DNA of 58,931 bases from Phormidium sp. FACHB-1136 (GTDB lineage: Bacteria; Cyanobacteriota; Cyanobacteriia; Phormidesmidales; Phormidesmidaceae). The first letter of the stretch is position 1. Every line of letters begins with the position of its first letter. This document shows positions 1 through 9,368 of the stretch, one piece after another. The position numbers and the translations under genes were made by a program. The notes under the pieces are model-generated. The model ran no database searches. It was not told the DNA's origin and saw nothing but the letters and a program-made list of their open reading frames with translations. The DNA is taken from contig NZ_JACJRS010000028.1 in assembly GCF_014697375.1 (NCBI RefSeq), positions 1-58,931 on the forward strand, given 5' to 3'.

Positions 1-94
1 ACGCCAAGGCCTTGAGGTGTCGCAGATCCCGACGATGGCTATATTGACGCAGCAAGGACAGCACTTGATCATAGAGACAGGTGGTGGCTGGCAT
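1..94 (-). CDS. Transposase, N-terminal fragment cut by the window edge
   Basis: An open frame starts with ATG at position 94 and runs off the left edge after 31 codons. It begins MPATTCLYDQVLSLL and continues with the stretch SHRRDLRHLKALA. From memory, this opening resembles DDE transposases that are common in cyanobacterial insertion sequences; no catalytic residue is inside the window. It lies just downstream of hpsA on the same strand, so an insertion element may border that locus. No terminal inverted repeat could be identified in the roughly 100 bases between the two genes. The call rests on a short stretch only and could be wrong. Confidence 0.45.
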   Translation of the reverse strand, partial: MPATTCLYDQVLSLLRQYSHRRDLRHLKALA

Positions 95-196
95 GGCAAA
101 GACCCTGAGATATGCAATTCCAGCGTCTCATGTCACCTCACCTTTTCCCCCTCGCAGCACGAGGTTTCAAGCCTTTCACCCACTTCTGTCAGGCAG

Positions 197-2578
197 TCAG
201 GCCGCAATGTCTTGAATAGCACTCACAACCTGGTTCAAGTAAGCATTCAGCCCAGTGGGCACATAGTCCTCTAGGTCTCTGGTGGCTTGAAGATAGTCGT
301 TGTAGGCGTTGTAGGCCAACATGCTGACGGTACAGGCGGCACTGTGAAGCGTTGCTTGATCGGCAGCGTTCAGAGCGTCATACTTCTGCTGCGCGGTCAG
401 GCTAGAAGACATGCCATCATAGGATTCAATAACCCGCCGGAGTGTAGAGAAGTCTCCCCACATGTTGAAATAGGGGGCTGGGTGAATATCGCTATCCTGC
501 ACAGCGGGGAAAGATGGAGCACCGCCTTTGGGATCTCCGGCAAAGCGGGCTAGGTTTCTGAGGGCAACCCCCAGGGGTTTGTTGCTAGCAATTTCGGTTG
601 CAAAGCCGCTAGGCGTGTTGAAGGTGCTTGGAAAGGCAAATTCCCATCCATCTGTTCCAACCCCATTAAAGAAATCGGTCTTGATTGCAATATTGGTCGA
701 TGTGTTGAGCTTTGGATAGCTGTCGAAGGTTCGACTGTTAACAATGGTATTTAACGTGCCGGGGTGGGAGGTGAAAGCCACACAGGCTGCCGGGAACTTA
801 CCACTGTTAATCTTATAGTGATAAACCACCATGCCTTGTACGGCAGCTAGGTTATCCCGCAAGGAACGCTTTTGGCGATACTCATTGGTTCCAATAGTAA
901 TGGGGGTTCCAGTAGCAGGCACTCGCGGCGCAGCATTGGGAGGATATAGGCGATTGGTGTTAGTGGGGGTATCAGGAGCATCCGTTGAGTTCCATCGCAA
1001 CGGATCGCCTAGCTCTAAGCGTTCGCCCACAACCAGCCGCAGCCCGTTGGCAATGGCTTGTCGTTCCCAAAAACCATCTAAGCCCAGTTGCGCGTTGTTG
1101 AGGAGTTCTAACGAAGAATCAATGGGGTCTCCGACTTTGTTGGAGGTATTGGCAATGTCTAGGCTGGCGATGGTTTCGCTATAGCGAGGCTTTGGTCCCC
1201 AGCGATTATCCGCCCGGAACAGGTCATCCACAAAGGGTTTGGGCATCCGGCGATTGAACACACGGGGAGCCCCGTTGGTTCCCCCATTACGGATCGGGTT
1301 GGCCTCCCAGGCGGCATTATCTCGGCTCCAGCCGCTACCCAGGGGCTCTAGTTTGTCTTCGGTAAAGAGCTTGATTGGGTTAACGGCAATGTCGCCCGGT
1401 GTGCCACCGTTCACCGAGTCATTTTGGGTTGTCAAGTTTGCTACTGTGGGAGCTTTATCATCCCCGGCCCAGATATGGAAGATAGCCTTAGTTGCGGCAG
1501 TAGTATCGTAAGCGTTGGTGACCACAGAACCCCGGACAATTTGGCCCTCAAAGGTATTGGTACTGGTGCCCACCCCCACGGTAATTTCCGAGGCTTCTTT
1601 GCCATACACACAGGACTTTTCGGAGCTAATTTTGAAGGCTTCAAACTTGGAATTAGTTTCAGGCCCACTGACCAATAAGTTAGAGTCGGTGTGCATGGCA
1701 CCGTTCATGGTAAACGCCCCCCCCGGAGAAATATCGAGGTCGTAGCGGAACCAAGCGGCCCATTTGTTGCCCCGTTCGGCAATCCGAGACTGCTGAAACT
1801 CGAAGGCTTCTAGGGTGCGATTCACATCGCTGGCGTTGGGCACAAACACATTAATTTGGAAGTTCTTTTGCAGCGTCGAACTGCTGCCGCTATCCACCAC
1901 TTGCCAGCCCGCCTCGGCCCTCGCATTAGAACAGACGGGCGAGGGCGAGGTAGCCGCCACCGGGCCAGTGCGAGTCACGAGGGCTCTGGCCTTGGCGATA
2001 TTGACCGGAGACGTCACCGTAATGGTGGGGGCCGTTAGCCCCTTATCTTCCACCAAAATGGAATAGGCGACGGTTTCCCCGGTATTGCCATCCACAAAAG
2101 ACCAAGCATTGTCTAGCTTGCCATCGTTATTAATATCCAGGCGGGTTTCCCCCGGCAGGGTGAAGGGATCTTTCCCCGGCACCAGTTGATCAACGGTGTC
2201 GGGATAGGGCGTCGCCAGCATCAGACTCGCCAGCACCTCTGGGGTGGGCAGACCACTGGTGAGGCGGGTATCGTTCGTGAAGATAAATTCAATCTTAGAT
2301 TTAGCTCGGTCAATGGCAGGGGCCGCCACATTGGCCACCCTCACCTGCTCCCGCTGGGCAATATTCATTTGGCTGCGGTTTACGGTGCGGTAGGTGAGCG
2401 CCGTGGCGGTAAGTACCACCATCAACACCAGCAACACCGTAGTCGGTAGCACAAAACCCGCCTGGGCCATGCGTCGAGGCCGATTACTGAGCAGGAGAAT
2501 GCGCAATAGGTCGCTTACGAACCGCTTAAGGACAGTTTTCGGGAACCGCCAAACTTTCTGAAGCAGGTGAAGATGCAT
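197..2578 (-). CDS. hpsA: HpsA-like pilin-type surface/secreted protein
   Basis: The product resembles HpsA, a large protein with a type IV pilin-like N-terminus that is linked in filamentous cyanobacteria to hormogonium polysaccharide secretion and gliding. The start at 2578 gives MHLHLLQKVWRF, a basic leader, then AGFVLPTTVLLVLMVV, a hydrophobic pilin-like helix, followed by a long mostly polar passenger of about 730 residues. The frame stays open to 2719, but the extra N-terminal 47 residues do not look like the family. No strong ribosome binding site is visible at either start. With 793 residues it is shorter than the HpsA I recall from Nostoc. The remaining hps genes are not in the window. 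A cyclic-di-GMP turnover protein is divergent from it across about 1 kb, which fits control of polysaccharide and motility, although that link is inference. Confidence 0.75.
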   Translation of the reverse strand: MHLHLLQKVWRFPKTVLKRFVSDLLRILLLSNRPRRMAQAGFVLPTTVLLVLMVVLTATALTYRTVNRSQMNIAQREQVRVANVAAPAIDRAKSKIEFIFTNDTRLTSGLPTPEVLASLMLATPYPDTVDQLVPGKDPFTLPGETRLDINNDGKLDNAWSFVDGNTGETVAYSILVEDKGLTAPTITVTSPVNIAKARALVTRTGPVAATSPSPVCSNARAEAGWQVVDSGSSSTLQKNFQINVFVPNASDVNRTLEAFEFQQSRIAERGNKWAAWFRYDLDISPGGAFTMNGAMHTDSNLLVSGPETNSKFEAFKISSEKSCVYGKEASEITVGVGTSTNTFEGQIVRGSVVTNAYDTTAATKAIFHIWAGDDKAPTVANLTTQNDSVNGGTPGDIAVNPIKLFTEDKLEPLGSGWSRDNAAWEANPIRNGGTNGAPRVFNRRMPKPFVDDLFRADNRWGPKPRYSETIASLDIANTSNKVGDPIDSSLELLNNAQLGLDGFWERQAIANGLRLVVGERLELGDPLRWNSTDAPDTPTNTNRLYPPNAAPRVPATGTPITIGTNEYRQKRSLRDNLAAVQGMVVYHYKINSGKFPAACVAFTSHPGTLNTIVNSRTFDSYPKLNTSTNIAIKTDFFNGVGTDGWEFAFPSTFNTPSGFATEIASNKPLGVALRNLARFAGDPKGGAPSFPAVQDSDIHPAPYFNMWGDFSTLRRVIESYDGMSSSLTAQQKYDALNAADQATLHSAACTVSMLAYNAYNDYLQATRDLEDYVPTGLNAYLNQVVSAIQDIAA

Positions 2579-3561
2579 ATTTCTAAGACCGATTCGCCAA
2601 ACAACAAAACCAAAGACTCGGCTGGACAGGAGACCTACAGAAAACCTATCGAGTTCTAGAACCAGGGAATTCAGATCGAGCGGCCTAGGCCAATGACCCG
2701 CACCCTTGGGCCATTCCACCGCATGGAGGACTTAATGATGGTTTCACTGTACTGAACCTACATTCCGGATTGGCGTGTGCTCTAGGGGTAAATGCAGACC
2801 CCGTTACCCCCGTCAAGGGTAGTATCAAGGAACAGCCACAGCTTATCCCTAAGATACCCAGATATTCTAGCGGAGCGATCAGCCTTTGCATCTGTTCACA
2901 TAGGCCACTATCTGAGATAGGAGTCGGGGTGTCCTACGGCCTGGTGGGGCTGTACGGGCTCCTCAGGCGTAAGACTTTATACCACCAAGTTTTAGAGCTA
3001 AACCATCGAGATCAACGCAAAAGCACTGAAATTGTTAGTACCTCCAATTTCCATCTTAGTGATAACTTCATAGACTGCGTTGCGTATTTCTTCGAGAATT
3101 CACAAACCTTTTATAACCTCTCCCCCAACGATATCCCCCAGCCCCGATCTTGACCCTCACCCTCTAAATCCCTCTCCCCAGATGGGCTACTACATACACA
3201 GATCTCGTTGCCACTGGCCAAAGGCTGGGAGATCCCCAGTCCGATGCCCCGGAAGCCCTCACCCCCCAGCCCCCTCTCCCACGGGGAGAGGGGGAGCTAG
3301 AGCTTCAAAGTCCCTCTCCCCAAGGGAGAGGGATTTAGGGTGAGGGCCAGCGTCGTTGCCAGAAGCGGGTTTCTAGTGATTGAAGCCTTTGGCTTATCCC
3401 GAACTCAGGTTACTTAGTAGCCCCCCTGGGCGAGGGGCTGAGGGGGAGGGCGGCAGGGGAATTTTCCTTAAGCTAGGGCCAGGGGTAGGGAAAATCGCCC
3501 TAAAATAGCGTTGTCTAGCCTAGTTAGGCGCTCCTCGGTGCATCCGAAATAAGCGGGGTTA
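2579..3561. other. Intergenic region between hpsA and the MASE1 protein
   Basis: This stretch of almost 1 kb separates two divergent genes and must hold both promoters. I see no convincing gene in it. It includes a copy of the dispersed CCCTCACCC palindrome (3255-3348), a partial copy near 3151-3180 and a degenerate GC-rich piece near 3421-3450. Confidence 0.6.
3255..3348. repeat. Dispersed palindromic repeat, family A (CCCTCACCC type)
   Basis: The element is bounded by GCCCTCACCC and GGGTGAGGGC in inverted orientation. Between them lie two smaller hairpins built on CCCTCTCCC/GGGAGAGGG. Related copies occur at 38137-38290 and inside menD at 56862-57045. The structure would fold into a long cruciform or RNA hairpin. 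It carries no coding capacity of its own and looks like a REP- or MITE-like intergenic repeat. Confidence 0.85.
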
Positions 3562-6500
3562 ATGGTCAAATACGTCACCGGAGGCCCAGGGCGACAGAGT
3601 CTACGCTTTGGTCTGCTCTACGCCCTGCTCCTCATCCTCAGTCTCAGTTTGCTCCATGCCACCAGTGGCACCGCCGTAATTTGGCCCGTGGGGGGCTTTT
3701 TGCTGGGCTGTTTGGTGGTGGCTCCCCGGTCACGCTGGGTTGGGTTGCTGGGGCTGGCCTGTGCCATCACCCTGCCCCTGGAGGTGGTGTGGTTGGGGCG
3801 CTCCCCGCTGCTGGTGCTGGCATTTATAGGTATTAATACCCTAGAGGCGGTGCTGGGGGCACTGTGGATGCGGCACTACTGTGGTGGCAGGCAGGGGTTT
3901 CACTCCATTCAGCAGGTGGTGGCCTTTTTGCTGGGGGTGGGGGTGCTGCTGCCTTGGATCACCGCTATTCCAGCGGCCTGGGTGGTGGTGCGGTTCACCG
4001 AGGCCGAGGCTTGGTGGACGGTACACCAGGCTTGGTCGAGTGCGGTGGGGCTGGGGCTGATCTTTGTGGCCCCTGGGGTGGTGGCCCTTTATGGTCAACG
4101 GGGGCGACCGCTATGGAGCCGTCATCCCCTGCGCTGGGCTGAGTTTTTGGTGCTGCTGGCCCTGGCGGTGGGGATGGCCTGGATGCAGTTTTGTCTCTGG
4201 GATAATCCCTCCGGTGACCCAACCAAGCCCATGGCCATCCTCCACCATCCCTACACCATCCTGCCCCTGCTGATGTGGGCGGGGATGCGGTTTAAACTGC
4301 TGGGGGTAAATGCCATGGGCTTGGCCTGGGTGGTGGCGGCCATTGGGCGCTTAACCTTCACCCAGGGGCTGCTGGATTTGGGGGTGCCGGAAAATCTGGT
4401 GGCCTTTCAGGGGATGGTGGCGGTGGTGGCGTTCCCGGCCATTGGCTTTACGGTGGCCTACTGGCAACACCAAGACTCCCTGCACCAACATAGCCAGAGC
4501 CGCCAACAGGCCGAGGAGGCCGAGAGCCGCTTCCAGGGCATGTTTGAACACCTAGAAACGGCCCTGCTGCTGGAGGATGTCTCCGGCATCTACCACGATC
4601 TACAGGCCCTGCGGCAACAGGGGGTCACCAACCTCCGCGATTACCTGACCGCACAGCCGGATCGGGCTAGGGGTTGGCTGGGCCAGATTCAGGTTTTGGA
4701 AATGAACCAAGCCGCCCTGCGTCTGTTTGGGGTAGAGACACAGGAGGAGTATGGAGCGACCCTGGCCGATCAGTTCTCAGAACAGACCTTCGCCGTGTTT
4801 GTGGAGAGCGTCCAGGCCATGTGGGAGGGGCGACCCACCTTTGCCGCCGAGGTGACCTACAAAACCAAAGCTGGGGCTGACCTATTTGTGGTGATTCGCT
4901 TCCCGGTGCCCCACAGTGCCGCCGAAGCCGCCCAGGTGCCCGTTAGCCTGGTGGATATTACCCAGCGCCAGCACACCGAAGCCCTGATGGCCCTCCAGGT
5001 GCGGCGGGCCGAGGCGTTGTTAGCGTTGCCCACCGCCGCCGAAACCCTCGACGAAGCGGCCTTTATGCAGCATGGGCAGGAATTGGCCGAGGATTTGACC
5101 GCCAGCCAGATCGCCTTTATCCACTTCATCAACGACGATCAACAAACCATTGAACTGGTGGCCTGGTCGCGCCGTACCCTGGATCACTACTGCGATGCGG
5201 CCTACGACCGCCACTACCCGGTCAGCAAGGCGGGCATTTGGGCCGATGCCCTGCGCCAGAAAAAGCCTGTGGTGGTGAACGACTATGCCACCTATGCCCA
5301 CAAACAGGGGGTTCCCGAAGGCCATGCCCCCCTGATTCGGCTGCTGGCGGTACCTGTGCTGGAAAATGGCCAAGTGGTGATGCTGACCGGAGTGGGCAAC
5401 AAGGCCACAGCCTATACCGACCCCGACGTGGAAACGGTGCAACTGGTGTCCAACGAAATTTGGCGGCTGGTGCAGCGACGGCGATCCTTGACCCAGTTGG
5501 CCCAGCGCGAATACCAACTGCGGGAATCTCAGCGGGTGGGCAACATCGGCAGTTGGGATCTGGACATCACCACCCAGGACTTGCAGGTGTCGGATCAGTC
5601 GCTACGGATTTTTGAACTCACCCCAGAGGAGTTTGGCCATAGCTACCAAGCCTTTCTGGCCCTGGTACATCCTGAGGATCGCGACAAGGTCGATCAGTCT
5701 TTCCAGCGAACCCTAGCGGAACGGCAAAACCACAGCTATGCCTACCGCATCCTGACCTCCCAGGGCCAAATCAAGCATATCTATGCCAGGGGCGAAACCC
5801 AATACAGCGACGATGGCCAGCCCCTCCGCGCCTTTGGCACTGTTCAGGATATGACGGAACAGGTGTTGGCCTCCGAGCGGCTTCAGCAGGCGGCAGCGGT
5901 GTTTGAGAGCACCCTAGAGGGGGTGATGATTACCGACCTCCGAGGCCGTATCCTCGATGTGAACCAAGCCTTTGAGACCATCACCGGATACCACGACAGC
6001 GAGGCCATTGGCCAAACCCCCCGCCTGCTCAAGTCCGGTCGCCACGATGACGCCTTTTACCAACACCTGTGGCAAACCCTGGTCACCCAGGGATCTTGGC
6101 ATGGGGAAATTTGGAACCGCCGCAAGGATGGCACCATCTACCCCAGCCTGCTCACCATCACCACCGTGCGCAACGGCGAAAACCAAGCCACAGGCTATGT
6201 GGGCGTGTTTTCCGACATCACCGCCACCAAGGAAAACCAGGAACGCCTAGACTATTTGGCCCACCACAACCCCTTGACGGAGTTGCCCAATCGGTTGCTG
6301 TTCAACGACCGCCTACGCCATGCCCTTACCCTGGCCAGCCGCCAAAATACCCGACTGGCCCTGATTTTTGTGGATGTGGATCGGTTTAAGCACATCAACG
6401 ACAGCATGGGCCATGGGGCCGGAGATGACCTGCTGCGCCAACTGGCCCAGCGGTTTCAGGCGTTGGTGCGCACCAACGATACCGTGGCCCACCTCAGCGG

Positions 6501-7545
6501 CGATGAATTTGTGGTGCTGCTGGAGGATGTGACCCACAGCCAAAACGTCACCCTAGTCATTAATAAGCTCCTTGAAGCCCTCAAAGATCCCATACAGATC
6601 CAGGGGCAGGAGATCTATGTCACCGTCAGTATGGGCATCAGCCTGTTTCCCAACGATGGCGATGACCCCGCCACTCTGCTGCGCAACGCCGACACCGCCA
6701 TGTACCAAGCCAAGGAGGAAGGCCGCAACACCTACCGCTTCTACACCGAAGAGATGATGGCCATCACCTTCGAGCAAATGCTGCTAGAAAATGCCCTGCG
6801 GGGGGCGCTGGATCGCCAGGAATTTCACCTGGTCTATCAACCCCAGGTAGATCTGATCTCGCGGCGGCTGGTGGGCCTGGAGGCATTGCTGCGCTGGCAA
6901 CACCCGGAACTGGGCATGGTGTCTCCGGTGCAGTTCATTCCCCTGGCCGAGCAAACTGGGCTGATTCGCGACATTGGCCTGTGGGTGCTGCGTTCCGCCT
7001 GTCGCCAGGGGCGGGAGTGGCTAGACCAAGGGCTATCCTTTGGCCGCATTGCCGTCAACATTGCAGGGCCACAGATTCGCCAAAACGGCCTGCTGTCGGT
7101 GGTGCAGTCGGCCCTAGCGGAAAGCCATCTTCCCCCCACCCACCTAGAGCTAGAGGTCACCGAAAGCTTCATTATGGAAGGGGCCACGGATAGCATCGAA
7201 CAGTTGGCCTCCCTACGCGACCTGGGCATTCAAATTTCCATTGACGACTTTGGCACGGGCTATTCCTCCCTCAGCTACCTGAAGCAACTGCCCATCGAAA
7301 AGCTCAAAATCGACCGTTCCTTCATCCGCGACATCCCCCAAGACGCCAACGACATGGCCATTGCCGAAGCGGTGATTGCCCTCGGCCACGCCCTCAACCT
7401 GCGGGTGATTGCCGAGGGCGTGGAAACCGAAGAACAGGCGGGATTTTTAATTCACAAAGGCTGCCATGAGGCCCAAGGCTACCTCTACAGCCGCCCCCTG
7501 CTGCCCCAGCACATCCAAGCCCTGCTTGTCCGCCGACGCCTCTAG
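3562..7545 (+). CDS. MASE1-PAS-GAF-PAS-PAS-GGDEF-EAL membrane sensor for cyclic di-GMP
   Basis: A 1327-residue inner-membrane protein that probably makes and/or breaks cyclic di-GMP. Residues about 10-305 form a MASE1-type block of some eight membrane helices. Then follow a PAS domain (about 320-475), a GAF domain (about 482-640), two PAS domains (about 653-770 and 773-895), a GGDEF domain (about 896-1065) and an EAL domain (about 1075-1320). The active-site loop reads SGDEF at 979-983 instead of GGDEF, with an RxxD inhibitory site (RTND) five residues before it. The EAL part is intact: EALLRW at 1107, DDFGTGYSS near 1228, then KIDRSFI and EGVET. So phosphodiesterase activity is likely and cyclase activity is plausible. 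It is divergent from hpsA, a candidate target process. The next gene downstream is convergent. Confidence 0.92.
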   Translation: MVKYVTGGPGRQSLRFGLLYALLLILSLSLLHATSGTAVIWPVGGFLLGCLVVAPRSRWVGLLGLACAITLPLEVVWLGRSPLLVLAFIGINTLEAVLGALWMRHYCGGRQGFHSIQQVVAFLLGVGVLLPWITAIPAAWVVVRFTEAEAWWTVHQAWSSAVGLGLIFVAPGVVALYGQRGRPLWSRHPLRWAEFLVLLALAVGMAWMQFCLWDNPSGDPTKPMAILHHPYTILPLLMWAGMRFKLLGVNAMGLAWVVAAIGRLTFTQGLLDLGVPENLVAFQGMVAVVAFPAIGFTVAYWQHQDSLHQHSQSRQQAEEAESRFQGMFEHLETALLLEDVSGIYHDLQALRQQGVTNLRDYLTAQPDRARGWLGQIQVLEMNQAALRLFGVETQEEYGATLADQFSEQTFAVFVESVQAMWEGRPTFAAEVTYKTKAGADLFVVIRFPVPHSAAEAAQVPVSLVDITQRQHTEALMALQVRRAEALLALPTAAETLDEAAFMQHGQELAEDLTASQIAFIHFINDDQQTIELVAWSRRTLDHYCDAAYDRHYPVSKAGIWADALRQKKPVVVNDYATYAHKQGVPEGHAPLIRLLAVPVLENGQVVMLTGVGNKATAYTDPDVETVQLVSNEIWRLVQRRRSLTQLAQREYQLRESQRVGNIGSWDLDITTQDLQVSDQSLRIFELTPEEFGHSYQAFLALVHPEDRDKVDQSFQRTLAERQNHSYAYRILTSQGQIKHIYARGETQYSDDGQPLRAFGTVQDMTEQVLASERLQQAAAVFESTLEGVMITDLRGRILDVNQAFETITGYHDSEAIGQTPRLLKSGRHDDAFYQHLWQTLVTQGSWHGEIWNRRKDGTIYPSLLTITTVRNGENQATGYVGVFSDITATKENQERLDYLAHHNPLTELPNRLLFNDRLRHALTLASRQNTRLALIFVDVDRFKHINDSMGHGAGDDLLRQLAQRFQALVRTNDTVAHLSGDEFVVLLEDVTHSQNVTLVINKLLEALKDPIQIQGQEIYVTVSMGISLFPNDGDDPATLLRNADTAMYQAKEEGRNTYRFYTEEMMAITFEQMLLENALRGALDRQEFHLVYQPQVDLISRRLVGLEALLRWQHPELGMVSPVQFIPLAEQTGLIRDIGLWVLRSACRQGREWLDQGLSFGRIAVNIAGPQIRQNGLLSVVQSALAESHLPPTHLELEVTESFIMEGATDSIEQLASLRDLGIQISIDDFGTGYSSLSYLKQLPIEKLKIDRSFIRDIPQDANDMAIAEAVIALGHALNLRVIAEGVETEEQAGFLIHKGCHEAQGYLYSRPLLPQHIQALLVRRRL

Positions 7546-7561
7546 GGAGGGGATCTTAGCC

Positions 7562-8083
7562 CTAGTCGGGGTACCAAAACATGCCTTTGATGCCCTCTGG
7601 ATCGGGCATGAAGCCCAAGCCTTTGTAGAAATCCACCACATGGGGATCGGCAAAGAGGGTGACGTTACTGATGTCTTCGCTGCGCAGTTTTTTGATCATC
7701 TGCTTCATCAGTTCCTTGCCTAGGCCGCGCCCCTGGAAGTCGGGGTGAACCACCACATCCCAAATGGTGGCGTTGAAGGCGTGGTCAGAGGTGGCCCGCG
7801 AGAACCCCACCAGCCGCCGTCGTGCCCCCCGCTGTTCCCACATGGTGACCACGAGGTAGCTGTGCTGGATGGCCTTGCGAACCTTGCGGATGGGGCGTCT
7901 GGCCCAGCCCACGGCGTTGCACAGTTCCTCTAGCTCGTAGAGATCGAGATCGCGGTCGGTGCTAAAAATGATGGAGCTGCCCTCCCGCTGTTCCGGGATG
8001 GCCTCTAGGACTGTGCCGGAACCCCCAGAGTCTCCCGGTGCGGCACCATCGGATCCAATAAAAAGATTCTTCCAAAAACCCAT
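7562..8083 (-). CDS. GNAT family N-acetyltransferase, plastid/cyanobacterial Ycf52-like type
   Basis: A 173-residue acetyl-CoA-dependent N-acetyltransferase. The acetyl-CoA binding loop is visible as [14 protein letters not shown] (Q/RxxGxG/A type), preceded by the strand IWDVVV and followed by [18 protein letters not shown]. The stretch [17 protein letters not shown] is typical of the cyanobacterial and plastid relatives, which include Ycf52 and proteins described as serotonin N-acetyltransferase or plastid protein acetylases. The natural substrate here is unknown. The first about 35 residues are low-complexity and poorly conserved. The gene is convergent with the cyclic-di-GMP protein, whose stop is only 16 bases away. 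Confidence 0.88.
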   Translation of the reverse strand: MGFWKNLFIGSDGAAPGDSGGSGTVLEAIPEQREGSSIIFSTDRDLDLYELEELCNAVGWARRPIRKVRKAIQHSYLVVTMWEQRGARRRLVGFSRATSDHAFNATIWDVVVHPDFQGRGLGKELMKQMIKKLRSEDISNVTLFADPHVVDFYKGLGFMPDPEGIKGMFWYPD

Positions 8084-8275
8084 GCAGGCCCAGCTCAGTA
8101 TTGTGAGGAGATACGAAAACTCATTCTAGTTTAAGAGCATTTTGCCGCAACCGGATGTCTATCCTGGACTCCGTTCCACCCCCCAAGCGCCAAAATCAGC
8201 ATGGCCCTTGGGTGTCCTTGTCGTAGATAGCGGCTAACCTAGGATCATGAGGGATCACACCGCCTGGATCGCAGG

Positions 8276-8331
8276 GTCTAGGCCACCGTGTCTAGGCCAT
8301 ACGGTCTAGGCTAACCCACACCGTCTAGGCC
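8276..8331. repeat. Short tandem repeat, unit about 14 bp (GTCTAGGCC core)
   Basis: GTCTAGGCC or close variants begin at 8276, 8290, 8304 and 8323, giving spacings of 14, 14 and 19 bases. The array lies between divergent genes. Confidence 0.75.
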
Positions 8332-8460
8332 ACCCCACCCTACGGAAAGCAAGCTACACTTCCCTAGCCCCAGGGCGATAGGGGACTGAGATCGGTTAAA
8401 GTCCCTCTGCTGTCTTGGGCCGTTGCTTATCCCTAAGTCTCTGCCCTGCTTTGTTCCGAG

Positions 8461-8541
8461 GGGGATCCCCCCTAGCCCCCCTTGGAAAGGGGGGAACTGG
8501 AGTCAACGTCCCTCTTGCTAAGGGGGATTTAGGGGGATCGC
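8461..8541. repeat. Dispersed palindromic repeat, family A, GGGGATC form
   Basis: The element begins GGGGATCCCCCCTAGCCCCC and ends AAGGGGGATTTAGGGGGATC, with GGAACTGGAGTCAACGTCCC in the middle. The two ends are imperfect inverted repeats. The same design, with the halves in opposite order, is present at 24503-24615. Confidence 0.8.
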
Positions 8542-8616
8542 CTTGAAGGTGATGGCTAGGAGCCGAGAGGGGTGTCAACCGTAGACTCCTGAGGAGGAGA
8601 TGGTAGCGTTAACGCA

Positions 8617-9354
8617 ATGGAGTTCCTATTTCCCAAAATGGCCGCTGGCTTAAATTCCTCCACCGTAGATCTGTTGAAACGATTTAACCGGACGTTTCCC
8701 CAGTTCTATGAACAGTTTGTGAGTAGCGAAATTCAGCTACAGAATTTGCGTTTGGCCTATCAACTGTATAAACAGCAGAAGGCGGTGATTGAAATTAAGC
8801 CAGAGGGCAGCAAAAACGCGCTGTTCTTTGTGTATCGAAATCAGTCCTTTCTGCTCAGCGATATTTTTGGGGTACTGGCGGCCTATGGTCTCACCATCCA
8901 TAACCTCAGTCTCTATGGCCAGATCACCTCGCCCATGCTGGTGTTCATCAAAATGGTGATGTCTCGTGGTGGCAAGGCGCTCACGCCCCAAACCTCGGAA
9001 AATGTCTGCCGAGCCATTCAGGAATCGCTGGCGGGGCATTTTGAAGTGGAGGAAATGCTGTCGGTAGAATTTAACCTTGATGCCGGATTAGATGGGGTGG
9101 AAACGGAGTTCTACGTCGATCCGGTGTTTCATTTGCCCGCCCTGCTGATTGAGGCGAACAACCAGCCCGGTCTGTTTTATAAGGTGATGTACGCGGTGTG
9201 GCAGGAAGACCTGCTGGTGGTGAATGCCAACCTGCTGGTGTGGCGAGGGCGCACCCGGCTGATTCTCTACCTGCTTGGCCCCAACGAAAACCTGATCCCC
9301 GAATATTTGGGCCACAAAATTGCCGAGGGTATCCGTGCTCGTCTCACCAGCTAG
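8617..9354 (+). CDS. Conserved cyanobacterial protein with two ACT-like domains
   Basis: A 245-residue soluble protein of unknown role. Two stretches look like ACT domains of the GlnD type: about 58-125, with the pattern LLSDIFGVLAAYGLTIHNLSL, shown here in part as ILSD-like LLSDIFGVLAAYG, and about 165-240, with NQPGLFYKVMYAVWQEDLLV. ACT domains usually bind amino acids or small ligands and control an enzyme. No nucleotidyltransferase or HD domain is present, so this is a stand-alone sensor or adaptor. The hydrolase gene starts 14 bases after its stop, so the two are probably co-transcribed. The ATG at 8617 is used here; ATG at 8638 is an alternative. Confidence 0.7.
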   Translation: MEFLFPKMAAGLNSSTVDLLKRFNRTFPQFYEQFVSSEIQLQNLRLAYQLYKQQKAVIEIKPEGSKNALFFVYRNQSFLLSDIFGVLAAYGLTIHNLSLYGQITSPMLVFIKMVMSRGGKALTPQTSENVCRAIQESLAGHFEVEEMLSVEFNLDAGLDGVETEFYVDPVFHLPALLIEANNQPGLFYKVMYAVWQEDLLVVNANLLVWRGRTRLILYLLGPNENLIPEYLGHKIAEGIRARLTS

Positions 9355-9368
9355 AGTAGGATCTAGCT

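Larger units (their letters stand above)
8084..8616. other. Intergenic region between the GNAT gene and the ACT protein gene
   Basis: No gene is recognised here. The region holds a short tandem repeat (8276-8331) and a copy of the GGGGATC form of repeat family A (8461-8541). It must also carry the divergent promoters of both neighbours. A purine-rich GAGGAGGAG lies at 8591-8599, some 17 bases before the downstream ATG. Confidence 0.6.

Noticed and set aside
5020..5517. Antisense open frame of about 165 codons inside the MASE1 GGDEF-EAL gene
   Set aside because: It is a codon-bias shadow in GC-rich sequence, rich in His, Gly and Gln, with no domain and fully inside a well-supported gene.
8396..8578. 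Short minus-strand frame in the repeat at 8.4-8.6 kb
   Set aside because: The peptide is the translation of the palindromic repeat (Pro, Arg, Gly-rich) and has no conserved sequence.
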